Source: Thetidibacter halocola (GTDB lineage Bacteria > Pseudomonadota > Alphaproteobacteria > Rhodobacterales > Rhodobacteraceae). Taken from it: a stretch of 64,000 nucleotides of DNA. The position numbers were made by a program, and so were the translations under genes. The stretch spans positions 1 through 64,000 of the forward strand of contig NZ_JAGTUU010000005.1 in the NCBI RefSeq assembly GCF_018224955.1, in the 5' to 3' direction. The notes under the pieces are model-generated. The model ran no database searches. It was not told the origin of the DNA and saw only the letters and a program-made list of their open reading frames with translations. Shown one piece after another: positions 34,542 to 43,346 of this stretch (positions are counted from its first letter, which is position 1; each line of letters begins with the position of its first letter).

Positions 34542-37199
34542 CTATCCTGTCCAGCGGGCGCGTGTGCCGCGCGTATCGTAGTGGACGAAGCTGCTGTAAA
34601 GGCCCAGTCCGCCCTGTTGCATGCGGCCGGAGCCAATCAGTTCTTCGATCTTGGCATGGACCTGCTGTGGCGTGTGATCCTCCACCCGGATATCTGCCGC
34701 GCGCCCGCACAGGTGCTGGCTACGCGTCGCTCCTCCCACGGCACTGTTGTGCGCTGGACTGCGATAGCCCGATACGATGGTGATCGCTTTGCCCCCCAGT
34801 TCGGCGCGCAGGATCTCGAGCTGGTTCATCACCACCTGGATGTTGCCGATCGTGCCGGTGGGCGTGGCCGCGCCGTCTCGCGAGGCGAACTCGGCCAGCG
34901 TAAAATGCGCGGAACTGGCGGTGGTCGCGGTGTTGACCGGGCAATGCGCCGCGATCGGCCCGGACATGGCGTGGGCGGGCAGGCCGATATCCGGGCGCTC
35001 GCCGGTTTCGACCTCGTGGGCCGCGGCGGCGATTTCATCGACGCCCAGGCTCTGGCTCTGCGCGCTGCGGTTGTCCCAGCGCGCCCGCGTGCCGCGGGTG
35101 TCGTAGTGGACGAAGCTGTCATACAGCCCCAGCCCGCCCTGGCGCATCCGGCCGGCGGCGATCAACTCCTCGATCTTGGCGTGCACCTGCACGGGCGTGG
35201 TGTCGGCGACGCGGATGTCCGCCGCGCGGCCGCACAGGTGCTGGCTGTGTTCGGCGCCGCCCACAGCGGTGTTGTGCGCCGGGCTGCGGTAGCCCGACGT
35301 GATGGTGATCGCCTTGTCGCCCAACGCTGACCGCAGCACCTCCAGTTGCTCCATGACCAACTGCAGGTTGCCGACGACACCGCGCGGCGTGTCGGCGCCG
35401 TCGCGCGACTCGAACTCCGACAAAGTAAAATGCGCCGTGCTGGCCGTGTCAGCCGCGTTAACGGGGCAGTGTGCCATCACGGGAACATTCGACACGCCGA
35501 AGCCGCGCGCCACGCTTGCGTTCGTCGCGAGGTCGGGACGTTCGTTGCCCTCGATCTCGTAAGCGGCCTCGGCGATCGGATCGTCGCCCATAGACCGACC
35601 GAACGACTGCCCGGTGGAATAGTCGCCCGAGGTGAACATCCGCCCCTCGGCTGCGCGCCGCCGGGTGAGCCCCGGCAGAACCCGGCCACTCGCCTTGTTC
35701 CACCGCGCGAGCTCACTCGGTACGGCATCGTATTCGCCGGCATTGAGCCGCCGAAGCAGGGTCGAGCCGAGGAACCCGGTTCCTTCACGTCCCGGTGCGG
35801 TGCTGCGCCCGATGCCGACGTTGAAGGTGAAACTGACCAGTGCGTCGAACTGGTGCTGGTTCAGCCGAACGGTGACCGCCTCGTTCACGGCCCTTTCGAA
35901 TTGGTGCAGGTCGCTGCGCAACAATTCGGTCGCCTGCGCCGCCGATATGCCGTCGGTATACGGCTGTTCCGAGGCTCGGCCGTCGCAATTCCCCCGGTGC
36001 AGGAGATGCCCGTAGCCGACCGTGCAATGCCCGACCGGATCGTTGTAGAGTTCGCCGCGAAAGCCTTCGTGAGCCTTGATGAAGTCGACCCCGCGATCCG
36101 AGATCTGGTGCGTCATGATCCGTTCTGGCGCTTCCATCGCGCCCGGCAGGAGCAGCCGGTCGTTGCGATGACCCATCGCGACGATCGAGAAGGAGCGCAC
36201 CCGTTGGCTCTGGCTGAAGCTGAGGCTGTCGGATGTGATTGTCAGCGTGCCATCGCCGGTGATCAGCGGGCGGCTGTCCAGGATGAACTGCCGGTTGGCG
36301 ATATCGGCGAGACGTTCGACCAGCGTGTCAAAGCCGGGGATCAGCGCGGCCCCCGGAACGACGGTGCGCAGGCCGGAAGTGATGACGCTTTCGATGGTGT
36401 CGATGGTGCGCTGGTAGGCATCGGTCACCGCATCGGTGAAGGATTGCCCGTTCTTCCAGTTGCGGAAGAAGAAATGGGTCATCGGCTCGGGGATGAAATT
36501 GTTGCGCGCAGATCCCACCACCACCTTGGCGCCGGCGTCGATCCAGGCCTGGTTCAGCGCCGATCCGACGCAATTCATCTGATACACCGCGCGCAGGCGG
36601 AGCGGACGGCCGCCATTGTGCACGGTGCGCAGTTCCGAGATCATGCCGGCGCTGACGAACTGGCCGCCCTCCAGCACGATGCCGCTGGAGTTACCGTGGG
36701 TCAGCACCATCAGATCGACGATCTTGTTGGCCTCTGTCAGACGGACGAGCGTGTCCTTGAGCTGGTTGTAAAGCGCCGTTCCGTTGCGCAGTGCGACGAC
36801 CTGGCCGTAGGGGTCGGGCGCGGCGGCGGAATAGCGGTTCAGAACCATTTCCGCGCTTTCCAGCAATGCGTCGGTCGCCTGACGGACGCGCTGCTCGACA
36901 TAGGACACAAGCGGGTCGATCGCCGCGTTGGGCAGCAAGTTGCCGCCGGGGATGCCCCTCAGCAGGCCATCGACGAAACTGCCGATCTGCAGGTCGATGC
37001 CGCCGTTCTCCATCAGCACCACCAGCGCGCGGTCGGTCGCCGCCATCGGCACGGCAAAGCCGAAGCGGTTTCTTTGCGTGATCGCGGGTAGGGATCCACC
37101 GCGCGAAGCAGTCTTGGCCAGCGAGGATGCCCGGCTGCGCGCGGTGGTGGGCGAAAGGCCGCTCAGATACGCCTTGCGGTCCAGAAATCGGTTTTGCAT
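34542..37199 (-). CDS. Caspase-like / T4-type lysozyme / double M15 peptidase fusion protein
   Basis: 885 residues with no signal peptide. Residues ~55-265 look like a clan-CD (caspase/CHAT) domain, with the putative dyad His168 in VLTHGNSSG and Cys210 in YQMNCVGS, followed by AGAKVVVGSARN. Residues ~362-525 are a GH24 lysozyme with the complete T4 triad in phage spacing: Glu378, Asp387, Thr393 (HEGFRGELYNDPVGHCT). Two M15_3-type D-Ala-D-Ala peptidase modules follow, with zinc ligands H654/D661/H698 and H829/D836/H873 (SQHLCGRAADIRV; FVHYDTRG). ATG 37199 has AGGAG nine bases upstream; a start 10 codons earlier is possible. It is the last gene of the nine-gene unit. The architecture suggests a proteolysis-linked cell-wall lysin; function unproven. 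Confidence 0.8.
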   Translation of the reverse strand: MQNRFLDRKAYLSGLSPTTARSRASSLAKTASRGGSLPAITQRNRFGFAVPMAATDRALVVLMENGGIDLQIGSFVDGLLRGIPGGNLLPNAAIDPLVSYVEQRVRQATDALLESAEMVLNRYSAAAPDPYGQVVALRNGTALYNQLKDTLVRLTEANKIVDLMVLTHGNSSGIVLEGGQFVSAGMISELRTVHNGGRPLRLRAVYQMNCVGSALNQAWIDAGAKVVVGSARNNFIPEPMTHFFFRNWKNGQSFTDAVTDAYQRTIDTIESVITSGLRTVVPGAALIPGFDTLVERLADIANRQFILDSRPLITGDGTLTITSDSLSFSQSQRVRSFSIVAMGHRNDRLLLPGAMEAPERIMTHQISDRGVDFIKAHEGFRGELYNDPVGHCTVGYGHLLHRGNCDGRASEQPYTDGISAAQATELLRSDLHQFERAVNEAVTVRLNQHQFDALVSFTFNVGIGRSTAPGREGTGFLGSTLLRRLNAGEYDAVPSELARWNKASGRVLPGLTRRRAAEGRMFTSGDYSTGQSFGRSMGDDPIAEAAYEIEGNERPDLATNASVARGFGVSNVPVMAHCPVNAADTASTAHFTLSEFESRDGADTPRGVVGNLQLVMEQLEVLRSALGDKAITITSGYRSPAHNTAVGGAEHSQHLCGRAADIRVADTTPVQVHAKIEELIAAGRMRQGGLGLYDSFVHYDTRGTRARWDNRSAQSQSLGVDEIAAAAHEVETGERPDIGLPAHAMSGPIAAHCPVNTATTASSAHFTLAEFASRDGAATPTGTIGNIQVVMNQLEILRAELGGKAITIVSGYRSPAHNSAVGGATRSQHLCGRAADIRVEDHTPQQVHAKIEELIGSGRMQQGGLGLYSSFVHYDTRGTRARWTG
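34545..35594 (-). repeat. Tandem duplication of the M15 module
   Basis: The segments 35070-35594 and 34545-35051 encode two ~170-residue copies with matching runs, e.g. KAITITSGYRSPAHNTAVGG / KAITIVSGYRSPAHNSAVGG and identical VHAKIEELI. Both keep all zinc ligands, so the duplication is functional or recent. Confidence 0.9.
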
Positions 37200-37238
37200 C
37201 GGACGATCTCCTGTCTTTCGACGCGCCACGCAGTCGCG

Positions 37239-38774
37239 TCAGTTCCTGTGGCCGAGTTCGAAATGCAGTCCGGCTGGGTGATGGGTGTCGTGCCCACCCC
37301 AGACGAAACCGTGCCGGTTCGCGATCGCCACCAGATCGCGTACGGCGCCCTTGTCCCCGGCCGCGGCCGGTTGCGCCCCGGCCTGGTTCCATTCGGTGTT
37401 GACGTCGAAAGCGATCCCCCAGAGATGGGCGCTCCCGCCGGGATGCGGCGACTCGGGGACATGCGCGTTATCGAAGGTCAGGACCTTGCTCATCAGCCCG
37501 GCGGTTTCCCAGGCGGCGAACAGATCTGCCAGCGACCTCGCCCCCAGCCGGTGGAACGCGACCGAGCCGTTCGAAGGCGCGCCTTCGCCGGAGGGAATGC
37601 CGACCAGTTGCGGCACGTCCACCTGTGCGATGTTCTCCTCGGCCCAGGCGGCGGGATCCGGGCGAGGGTCGCCATAGCTCGCCACCCGCTCGGCTTCGGA
37701 GCAGGGGCGCAAGGTCTGCGGCGGCGGGACGTCTGAGGGTGACAGGGCGGGCCCGCTCGACCCGCTGGCCTGCGGTGTGAACGGCGCCGTATCCTGCCGG
37801 TGTTCGCCCGTATCGCTGGGTTGCTCGGCCTCGGCTGGTGCCGGTGCTGACGGGGGCCTGCGCGGCGGCGCGGACGGCATCCGTTCCGCAGCGCCCGTGG
37901 TCGAGCCGGCTGCCGGTTGCGGATTGGTCATGTCGCGCGCGGCAGGAGGCCGTTTTGGCGTGTGCCGGTCGAAACTGTCGAAGCGGCGGCTCAGGCTGAC
38001 CGAAGCGAGGTCATAGGCGGTCGCATAGCGCATGTTCTTGGCGATCTTGTCAAAGATCGCATGTTCGTTCGGGATATCGGACAGCGCGGTGGCTGCGTCG
38101 TCGATCGAAGGTGGCTCGGGCGTGGTCGGCGCAGGCGGAGCCGGACGCCTTGGCTGCGCCGATTGCGCCTCGGCGCGCGGCTTCGGCGGCGTGCTCGCGC
38201 CGTTCAGTATGGCGTCGAGATCGGCCCGGAAATCGTCGTCCTGGACCAGCTTGCGCACCTCGCGCGAGGTGAATGCGTTGGCGCGTGTGCTTGCTTCCGA
38301 TGTTCGCGGGGAGGGCGGAGCCGCCTTCGCCGGGGACCGCATGGGCGCGGCGGCCTGTCCGCGTGGCGCGGCCGTGGGTGCCGACTGGGACGATGGCGCG
38401 GTGCGGGTTGCCGGGGCCGGCGGCGCCGAGGCGGGCGAGGGCGCGTCTTCGTAGGGCGTCGGGTCGAAGCCAGGATTGGCCTCGGCGACATCACAGCTTT
38501 CCCCACCGTTCGCGGCCCTGGTCAACCCCATCGCCGCGGCTGCGTCGAAGCGTGGATTGGCCGTCGCCACGTCGTATTCCGATGCGCCGGACGCGCCGTT
38601 GCCGTCGGGCGTTCCCGGTGCGGCGAAGCTGCGGCCGTCGTCGAAGCTGCGCATGAGGACCGGACGCGCAGGAGTGTAGACCGGTAGGGCAGGGCGGCGC
38701 GCCAGCATTTGCACGACGCCCGACTGTCGCAGCGACGCATGCTCACGGATTGGATCGCGACCGCGTCTAGGCAT
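37239..38774 (-). CDS. M15-type D-Ala-D-Ala carboxypeptidase with long disordered N-terminus
   Basis: 511 residues. Residues 1-~370 are Pro/Ala/Ser-rich and probably disordered, interrupted by two ordered-looking segments (SREVRKLVQDDDFRADLDAIL; HAIFDKIAKNMRYATAYDLA then SRRFDSFD). The C-terminal ~135 residues are a VanY-like M15 peptidase with zinc ligands H450, D457 and H504 (SAHLWGIAFDVN; GLHFELGH). It would cleave peptidoglycan stem peptides. There is no signal peptide. The start overlaps the upstream gene by eight bases (ATGCCTAG). I infer that the disordered part tethers the enzyme to a partner or particle. Confidence 0.75.
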   Translation of the reverse strand: MPRRGRDPIREHASLRQSGVVQMLARRPALPVYTPARPVLMRSFDDGRSFAAPGTPDGNGASGASEYDVATANPRFDAAAAMGLTRAANGGESCDVAEANPGFDPTPYEDAPSPASAPPAPATRTAPSSQSAPTAAPRGQAAAPMRSPAKAAPPSPRTSEASTRANAFTSREVRKLVQDDDFRADLDAILNGASTPPKPRAEAQSAQPRRPAPPAPTTPEPPSIDDAATALSDIPNEHAIFDKIAKNMRYATAYDLASVSLSRRFDSFDRHTPKRPPAARDMTNPQPAAGSTTGAAERMPSAPPRRPPSAPAPAEAEQPSDTGEHRQDTAPFTPQASGSSGPALSPSDVPPPQTLRPCSEAERVASYGDPRPDPAAWAEENIAQVDVPQLVGIPSGEGAPSNGSVAFHRLGARSLADLFAAWETAGLMSKVLTFDNAHVPESPHPGGSAHLWGIAFDVNTEWNQAGAQPAAAGDKGAVRDLVAIANRHGFVWGGHDTHHPAGLHFELGHRN

Positions 38775-39513
38775 CGAAAACCTCCGGGTTGTCGATCCGG
38801 AACCGCGCGATGCAGTAAGGATCGAGTGTGAGAATGACGTCCGACATGGCCCGGGCCAACACGTCGCGATGCACGCGGACATCGATTCGGTCGGGGCCAT
38901 AGCTGAGCACTTCTCCCAGTTGCGCGTTTACGACTGCGACAGGTTCGTGCTCATCGCTGATGCAGAGGTTGTCGCCCTCGATCCGCAACACTGGGCCGTT
39001 GTCGCCCGGCTCGACTGAAGCACTGCGCACCTGGGGCGGAGTCTTGCCGCGTCGCGCCTGGCGGATCATGTTCGCGAGGTTCGAATAGTCGACGGTGCCG
39101 CCCGAGGCGCTTTTCAGGTCGACGTTGCGCTGTTCCAGCCTTTCGATGTCGTCAACCGAACGGACTCCCAGCCGCTTAAGCTTGCGGCGCGACTCGTCAT
39201 CGATCGGCGCGGATTCCAGCTGCAGCTCGCCGCGTGCAGGCGGCGGTTTGGAGGTGGCCCGGATCTGCTGGTCGGTGATCGAGGCCAGCTGAAGCGTTAT
39301 CGTGGAAAAGCCTTCCTGCTGCGGCTCGGCGGTGCGAAAACGCACATCGTCACCGTCGAAGGTTGGGAACACCTGCAGGTCCAGGGACAGATCCTTGACG
39401 GCGTAGGACAATGGCCGGTTCATCGACTTCACCGCCAGCGTTTCGCGTGCCTGGTCCAGCTCGACCACGAGGGAGTCGATGAAGGACTCGAGCCGCCAGC
39501 TTTCATTGCTCAT
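38767..39513 (-). CDS. Unassigned protein with possible trypco2-like N-terminus
   Basis: 248 residues, soluble, no signal peptide. The N-terminal ~80 residues (LESFIDSLVVELDQARETL, then LSYAVKDLSLDLQVFP and STITLQLASI) have the helix-plus-beta pattern of 'trypsin-co-occurring' domain 2, a small domain found next to peptidases in conflict systems. That match is by eye and weak. The middle contains RRKLKRLGVRSVDDIERLEQRN, an HhH-like or coiled segment, and the C-terminus is a beta-rich domain (SYGPDRIDVRVHRDVLARAMSD). Translationally coupled on both sides. Confidence 0.65.
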   Translation of the reverse strand: MSNESWRLESFIDSLVVELDQARETLAVKSMNRPLSYAVKDLSLDLQVFPTFDGDDVRFRTAEPQQEGFSTITLQLASITDQQIRATSKPPPARGELQLESAPIDDESRRKLKRLGVRSVDDIERLEQRNVDLKSASGGTVDYSNLANMIRQARRGKTPPQVRSASVEPGDNGPVLRIEGDNLCISDEHEPVAVVNAQLGEVLSYGPDRIDVRVHRDVLARAMSDVILTLDPYCIARFRIDNPEVFDA

Positions 39514-39836
39514 GCCGCACCCCCTCTCGGATCGACAGGGGTTGTGGATGTGTGTTCGGCCAGTTCGCCAACCGGGACCAGCGTGATCCTCAGCGTGTGG
39601 AACACCGGCATGATGCCCGTCTCGGCATGATAGATCGGCGGCGCCGTCCCGAGCGCCGCGACGCCGCCATCCGCGGTGCGCAGGTCCAGTTCGATCGGAG
39701 TTTCGATCTCTATCCGTGTGGCCCGCAGCCTTTGCGTGCGCGCCCCGTCTTCGTAGGTTCCGGCGAGGTCCATGAAGGCCGTGAGATTGCCGGCCAAGCT
39801 GGCAAATGCCTCGTCGATATCGGCGCTCCAGCCCAT
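39510..39836 (-). CDS. Small unassigned beta-rich protein
   Basis: 108 residues, ATGA overlap with the following gene and two bases from the preceding one. The pattern RATRIEIETPIELDLRT...GIMPVFHTLRITLVPV suggests a small beta-sandwich. I do not recognise the family; it may be related in design to its neighbour at 38767-39513. No signal peptide or membrane segment. Confidence 0.62.
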   Translation of the reverse strand: MGWSADIDEAFASLAGNLTAFMDLAGTYEDGARTQRLRATRIEIETPIELDLRTADGGVAALGTAPPIYHAETGIMPVFHTLRITLVPVGELAEHTSTTPVDPRGGAA

Positions 39837-39838
39837 GG

Positions 39839-40084
39839 TCAGCCCGTCCCCCCCTGGTTCTGGTCCGGCGGGATCGCGATGGTCACGGGGCGCAGGGCCA
39901 CGGTGACCGGATCGACGATTTCGTAACCGGGAAAGTGCACGGCCAAGGTGCGCAGATCGAGCGCGCCGGATTCGGCCCGGCCGTCCCGCGCCACGTCCTG
40001 CGGCAGTCCATCGGCATAATCCGAGCTACCGGCTGGTGCCGGAGCGGTCGCGGTTTCCTGGTGGCGGGCATAGGACTCGATCAT
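39839..40084 (-). CDS. Small unassigned protein
   Basis: 81 residues (MIESYARHQETATAPAPAG...). Placed six bases after the 724-residue protein gene and two bases before the 108-residue protein gene, so it is supported mainly by operon packing. The C-terminal half (LRTLAVHFPGYEIVDPVTVALRPVTIAI) is beta-like. No recognisable domain. Confidence 0.55.
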   Translation of the reverse strand: MIESYARHQETATAPAPAGSSDYADGLPQDVARDGRAESGALDLRTLAVHFPGYEIVDPVTVALRPVTIAIPPDQNQGGTG

Positions 40085-40090
40085 CGCGGC

Positions 40091-42265
40091 TCACCCCTTT
40101 GTCTTCATGGGCAGGAAGTGGATGCGATCAGGCACCGGAAAGAGGCGGGTGCGGTCGCGCATTTCGGTGACCTGGCCGAAATCGTCATGCGCCATCGGCT
40201 CGCGGAACAGCGCCTCGCGCATCATCAGGCTGGGAAAGGCCCAGATGGTGCCCAATTCGTGATCCTTGCCGCGCAGACGCAGCCGGGTCGTCGCCTCCAT
40301 GTCGAGTGCGGCGCGCAGATCGGCATGCTTGATCGCTGACAACTCCTCCGGGTCCAGCGGGTCGGATTGCAGCGCCAGCGCGTCGTTCAGCATATCGAGG
40401 CTCAGTTCCATCCCCGCGCGCATGCGGCCTGCGATTTTGGTCGCCGTGTCGCCCGAGGCCGTTGGTGCGATCCGGGTTTCCATCCTACCGTTGCTGTCAG
40501 CCTTGCCGGTGGCGCGGATGTAGTAGCGGCACAGAACGTCGATTTCCCAGCGCCGCTCGTTCGGATCCGCCGCAGAACTGCCTTCCCAGATCTTGTTCCA
40601 GAAAGCGCGATGCGCTGTGGGGTCGGACAGGTGGAGCACGCTTGTCCCGGTGCGTCCGAAACCGGCGAAAACCAGCCCGTCGACAAGACAGATCGCGTGA
40701 TGGCCACGCACGCCGAGCACCCGGCCCTGTGCGCCAGGCCAGCGCAGCGATACCGACACGTGCAGGTCGCGATGACGGGGCAGTTGCGTCAGCGCGTCGT
40801 CCTCCAGAAACAGCGGCACCGGCTTGTCGGTATGGATCTCGCGCAGCCGGAAGGATTTCCGAAGCAGCGCCTGGCCGGTTCCGGGATCGGCGATCGACAG
40901 GTCGGCGATCGCGCGGGGCAGGGGTGCTTTCGGGGTCTCGCCCATCGGCTTGAGAATGAAGCGCAGCGCGATGCCGTTTCCCTGCGAGGAAAAGACCGAT
41001 TTCAGTTTTCCATCGATCTCCATCTGCTTTCCGAGCACGAAGCGCATCTTGACCGCCTGCGAAGGCTCGGCGCGCGGTCGATCGGTGTTCGAGGCCGTCT
41101 GCGACAGTAGCGGCAGCAAAGCTGCGGCATTGCCGCCTCCGCCCATGTTCTGCATCAGTTGATCCAGCAGCAGAGAGCGGTTGGTTTCCGCCAGAAGCCC
41201 GCGGATGAAGGCTTGCTGGTTGCGTTCGCGCTGCAGGTCGTTTTCGGCCTCGGCCCGGATAATGGTGGACAGGAAATCGAGCGGCTTGTCCGCCAGAACG
41301 CCCAGCAACTGTGGAGCCTGTTGCAGCAGCGGTCCCAGCAGGGCGGCCAGCATCGGCCCCGACAGCACGCCGCCGTCCATCTGGTGCGCATAGGGTATGC
41401 GCCGCGCTCCAAGAGAGGCGGCATAGCGGCGTTCGGACGTCATGTGGCCAAGCGGATGGTGGATGTGGCGGCGCATCGACGCGGCCTCGGCCGGCGGTGG
41501 CGGTGGCGGTGGCGGCCCAGGCGCAGCGGTCGTGCCTTCGCCGCCACCATTCCCGCCGCTGCTTCTGGGCAAGGCCTCGACGACCTGGCGCAGCAGGGCC
41601 ACGAGTGCGTCGGTATCCAGCCCGCTCCGCGCTTCGCTACCCGATCCGCCGGACCCGTTGCCGCCGATGCTGCGGATCAGTTGCGGCAAGGCCTGCAAAA
41701 GAGACGGCGCCACCGCCTGGAAAACCTGCAGGAGTCCGTCCACGAATTGCGCGCGGCTGAGCGCGGATTCCTGGAACGACAGCGGAATCCGGCGCACCGG
41801 ACGCGACGCGGACAGGTCCCCCGACCCGCCCCCCATTGATCTGCCAAGGTCGGCCATATGATCACCAAGCGACATCATGCGCGGCGGTCCGTGTTCGTAC
41901 TCTGCCATGTCCAGCCGTCCGCCCTGCGAGAGCGGGGCAACACGGAACACGCGCGACCGGGCCGTGCCGTTGCCCTCGCTGTCGGCGTAGCTGAGCAATT
42001 GCAGATCGGGATGATCCCGATCGAAATGCCGCAGTGGAACGGAAAACCGGAATGTCCGGGAAAGCGGATTGAGGCTTTGCGGGGCAGAGCGCACGCCCGA
42101 GCGATAGGAAACCTCGGCCAGATCGTCGTCGCCCCAGCGGGACTGGTATTGCGACGGATCCCGACGCCCGACGAGGAATTCGAAATGAGAATTCGACCCG
42201 ATATCGGCCTTCGCCTCGACCGCGTTGGCCGATGTCGCCTCAATCGAGAGAAATGCGAGGGCCAT
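40091..42265 (-). CDS. Large unassigned protein with octaproline linker
   Basis: 724 residues, family unknown. An N-terminal beta-rich part (~1-125; FRFSVPLRHFDRDHPDLQLLSY) is followed by a helical segment and Gly/Ser-rich linkers, a run of eight prolines (251-258), a helical middle (~300-400; LLQQAPQLLGVLADKPLDFL), and a long beta-rich C-terminal half with segments such as LPRHRDLHVSVSLRWPGAQG and GHHAICLVDGLVFAGFG. The short hydrophobic start MALAFLSIEATSANA is not a convincing signal peptide. AAGGA precedes ATG 42265. It may be a scaffold or shell component. Confidence 0.7.
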   Translation of the reverse strand: MALAFLSIEATSANAVEAKADIGSNSHFEFLVGRRDPSQYQSRWGDDDLAEVSYRSGVRSAPQSLNPLSRTFRFSVPLRHFDRDHPDLQLLSYADSEGNGTARSRVFRVAPLSQGGRLDMAEYEHGPPRMMSLGDHMADLGRSMGGGSGDLSASRPVRRIPLSFQESALSRAQFVDGLLQVFQAVAPSLLQALPQLIRSIGGNGSGGSGSEARSGLDTDALVALLRQVVEALPRSSGGNGGGEGTTAAPGPPPPPPPPAEAASMRRHIHHPLGHMTSERRYAASLGARRIPYAHQMDGGVLSGPMLAALLGPLLQQAPQLLGVLADKPLDFLSTIIRAEAENDLQRERNQQAFIRGLLAETNRSLLLDQLMQNMGGGGNAAALLPLLSQTASNTDRPRAEPSQAVKMRFVLGKQMEIDGKLKSVFSSQGNGIALRFILKPMGETPKAPLPRAIADLSIADPGTGQALLRKSFRLREIHTDKPVPLFLEDDALTQLPRHRDLHVSVSLRWPGAQGRVLGVRGHHAICLVDGLVFAGFGRTGTSVLHLSDPTAHRAFWNKIWEGSSAADPNERRWEIDVLCRYYIRATGKADSNGRMETRIAPTASGDTATKIAGRMRAGMELSLDMLNDALALQSDPLDPEELSAIKHADLRAALDMEATTRLRLRGKDHELGTIWAFPSLMMREALFREPMAHDDFGQVTEMRDRTRLFPVPDRIHFLPMKTKG

Positions 42266-42277
42266 CGCGTCATGTCC

Positions 42278-43303
42278 TTACCCGCCTTGCCGCGGCGACG
42301 CGCCCGCGGGAACGGCCGGAACGCCACCTTGTTGCTGCGGAGGTTGCAGCGCGGCGACGCCGCCCGCGCCGTACATGTCCGCGAAATTGTCGAGCTTGAA
42401 ATAGTCGCTTTTGAATTGAATCTTTACGCGACCCATGAGCTTCGCGAACAATTCATCCTGGGCGGTCTGGTTCGACGTATTGACCTGGATATTGGTATTC
42501 GAAACACTCATGCTGCCTTTCGGACCGCCAAAAATCGATCCGATCAATCCGCCACCGTAGGAGGCGCTGGCATTGAACACGTTGATGTTCTGATCCTTGT
42601 GGCTCTTCCGGCTGTCTCGTTTCGCGGTGATGCGGAATTCGACGGCGGCCTCCACTTCACCCTTGTCGACAACCAGGCGAGACACGCCCATCAGGATGAC
42701 TTCGCGCAAGGCCGCGCGATGTTCCTTGGCCATGGCGATCTTGGCATCCATGATCGCCGCCTTGACCTCGTTGTCGTCCATGTCGACGGGTTCGCCCTCG
42801 GGCGTGGTCAGTGCCAGCTTGGAGCCGCCCTCCGGGTCTTCCTCCATCGACAGGTTGTATTGGCTGTTCGGCTTTTCGACGAGATAGGCGAAGGCGTCTT
42901 CGTCATCGACCTTCTTGAGGAAATCGGAGGTCGATTTGGTGGCTTCGCGCATGAGGCGGATGAAATCGTCGGTCTGCGCCTTTTGAACCGAGATATTGGC
43001 GTCGAACACCGCCTTGAGAAGATCCGCCACGAATGCGGGGAAATCCACGGAGTCGACGAGGTCCTCGAAGGAATCCACGCTTTCTTCGAAGCCCGGATTG
43101 TAGTCCTTGAACCCCTCGACCATCGCGGTCGAAAGACCCTGCTGGCGGGCGAGTTTTCGGTAATTGTCGTCGACCACCGTGTGATAGACGTCCTGCTGTT
43201 CGTCGAGCGTCATCGCCCGGAACATTGCGCTGCGGGCCAGTTGCTGACGCGCGGCCTCGCGGGCCTGCTGCTGAATTTCGGGGACGGCATACTGGGTAGG
43301 CAT
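42278..43303 (-). CDS. Unassigned helical protein with Gly/Pro/Gln-rich C-terminus
   Basis: 341 residues. The N-terminal ~200 residues are mostly helical and acidic (VEGFKDYNPGFEESVDSFEDLVDSVDF; KAAIMDAKIAMAKEHRAAL). A central segment VEFRITAKRDSRKSHKDQNINVFNAS followed by GGGLIGSIFGGPKGSMSVSN is beta/Gly-rich, and the tail is PPQQQGGVPAVPAG. I do not recognise the family. ATG 43303 follows AGGAG. The chain has no Cys, no membrane segment and no signal peptide; it could be a self-assembling structural protein. Confidence 0.7.
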   Translation of the reverse strand: MPTQYAVPEIQQQAREAARQQLARSAMFRAMTLDEQQDVYHTVVDDNYRKLARQQGLSTAMVEGFKDYNPGFEESVDSFEDLVDSVDFPAFVADLLKAVFDANISVQKAQTDDFIRLMREATKSTSDFLKKVDDEDAFAYLVEKPNSQYNLSMEEDPEGGSKLALTTPEGEPVDMDDNEVKAAIMDAKIAMAKEHRAALREVILMGVSRLVVDKGEVEAAVEFRITAKRDSRKSHKDQNINVFNASASYGGGLIGSIFGGPKGSMSVSNTNIQVNTSNQTAQDELFAKLMGRVKIQFKSDYFKLDNFADMYGAGGVAALQPPQQQGGVPAVPAGASPRQGG

Positions 43304-43346
43304 TGAGGGGCTCCTGAAACGATGTGACGGTCAGCGGCAATTTCGT

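Noticed and set aside
41480-41560. GGTGGCGGTGGCGG-type simple repeat
   Set aside because: It encodes the proline run and Gly/Ser linker of the 724-residue protein on the minus strand; no need for a separate DNA element.
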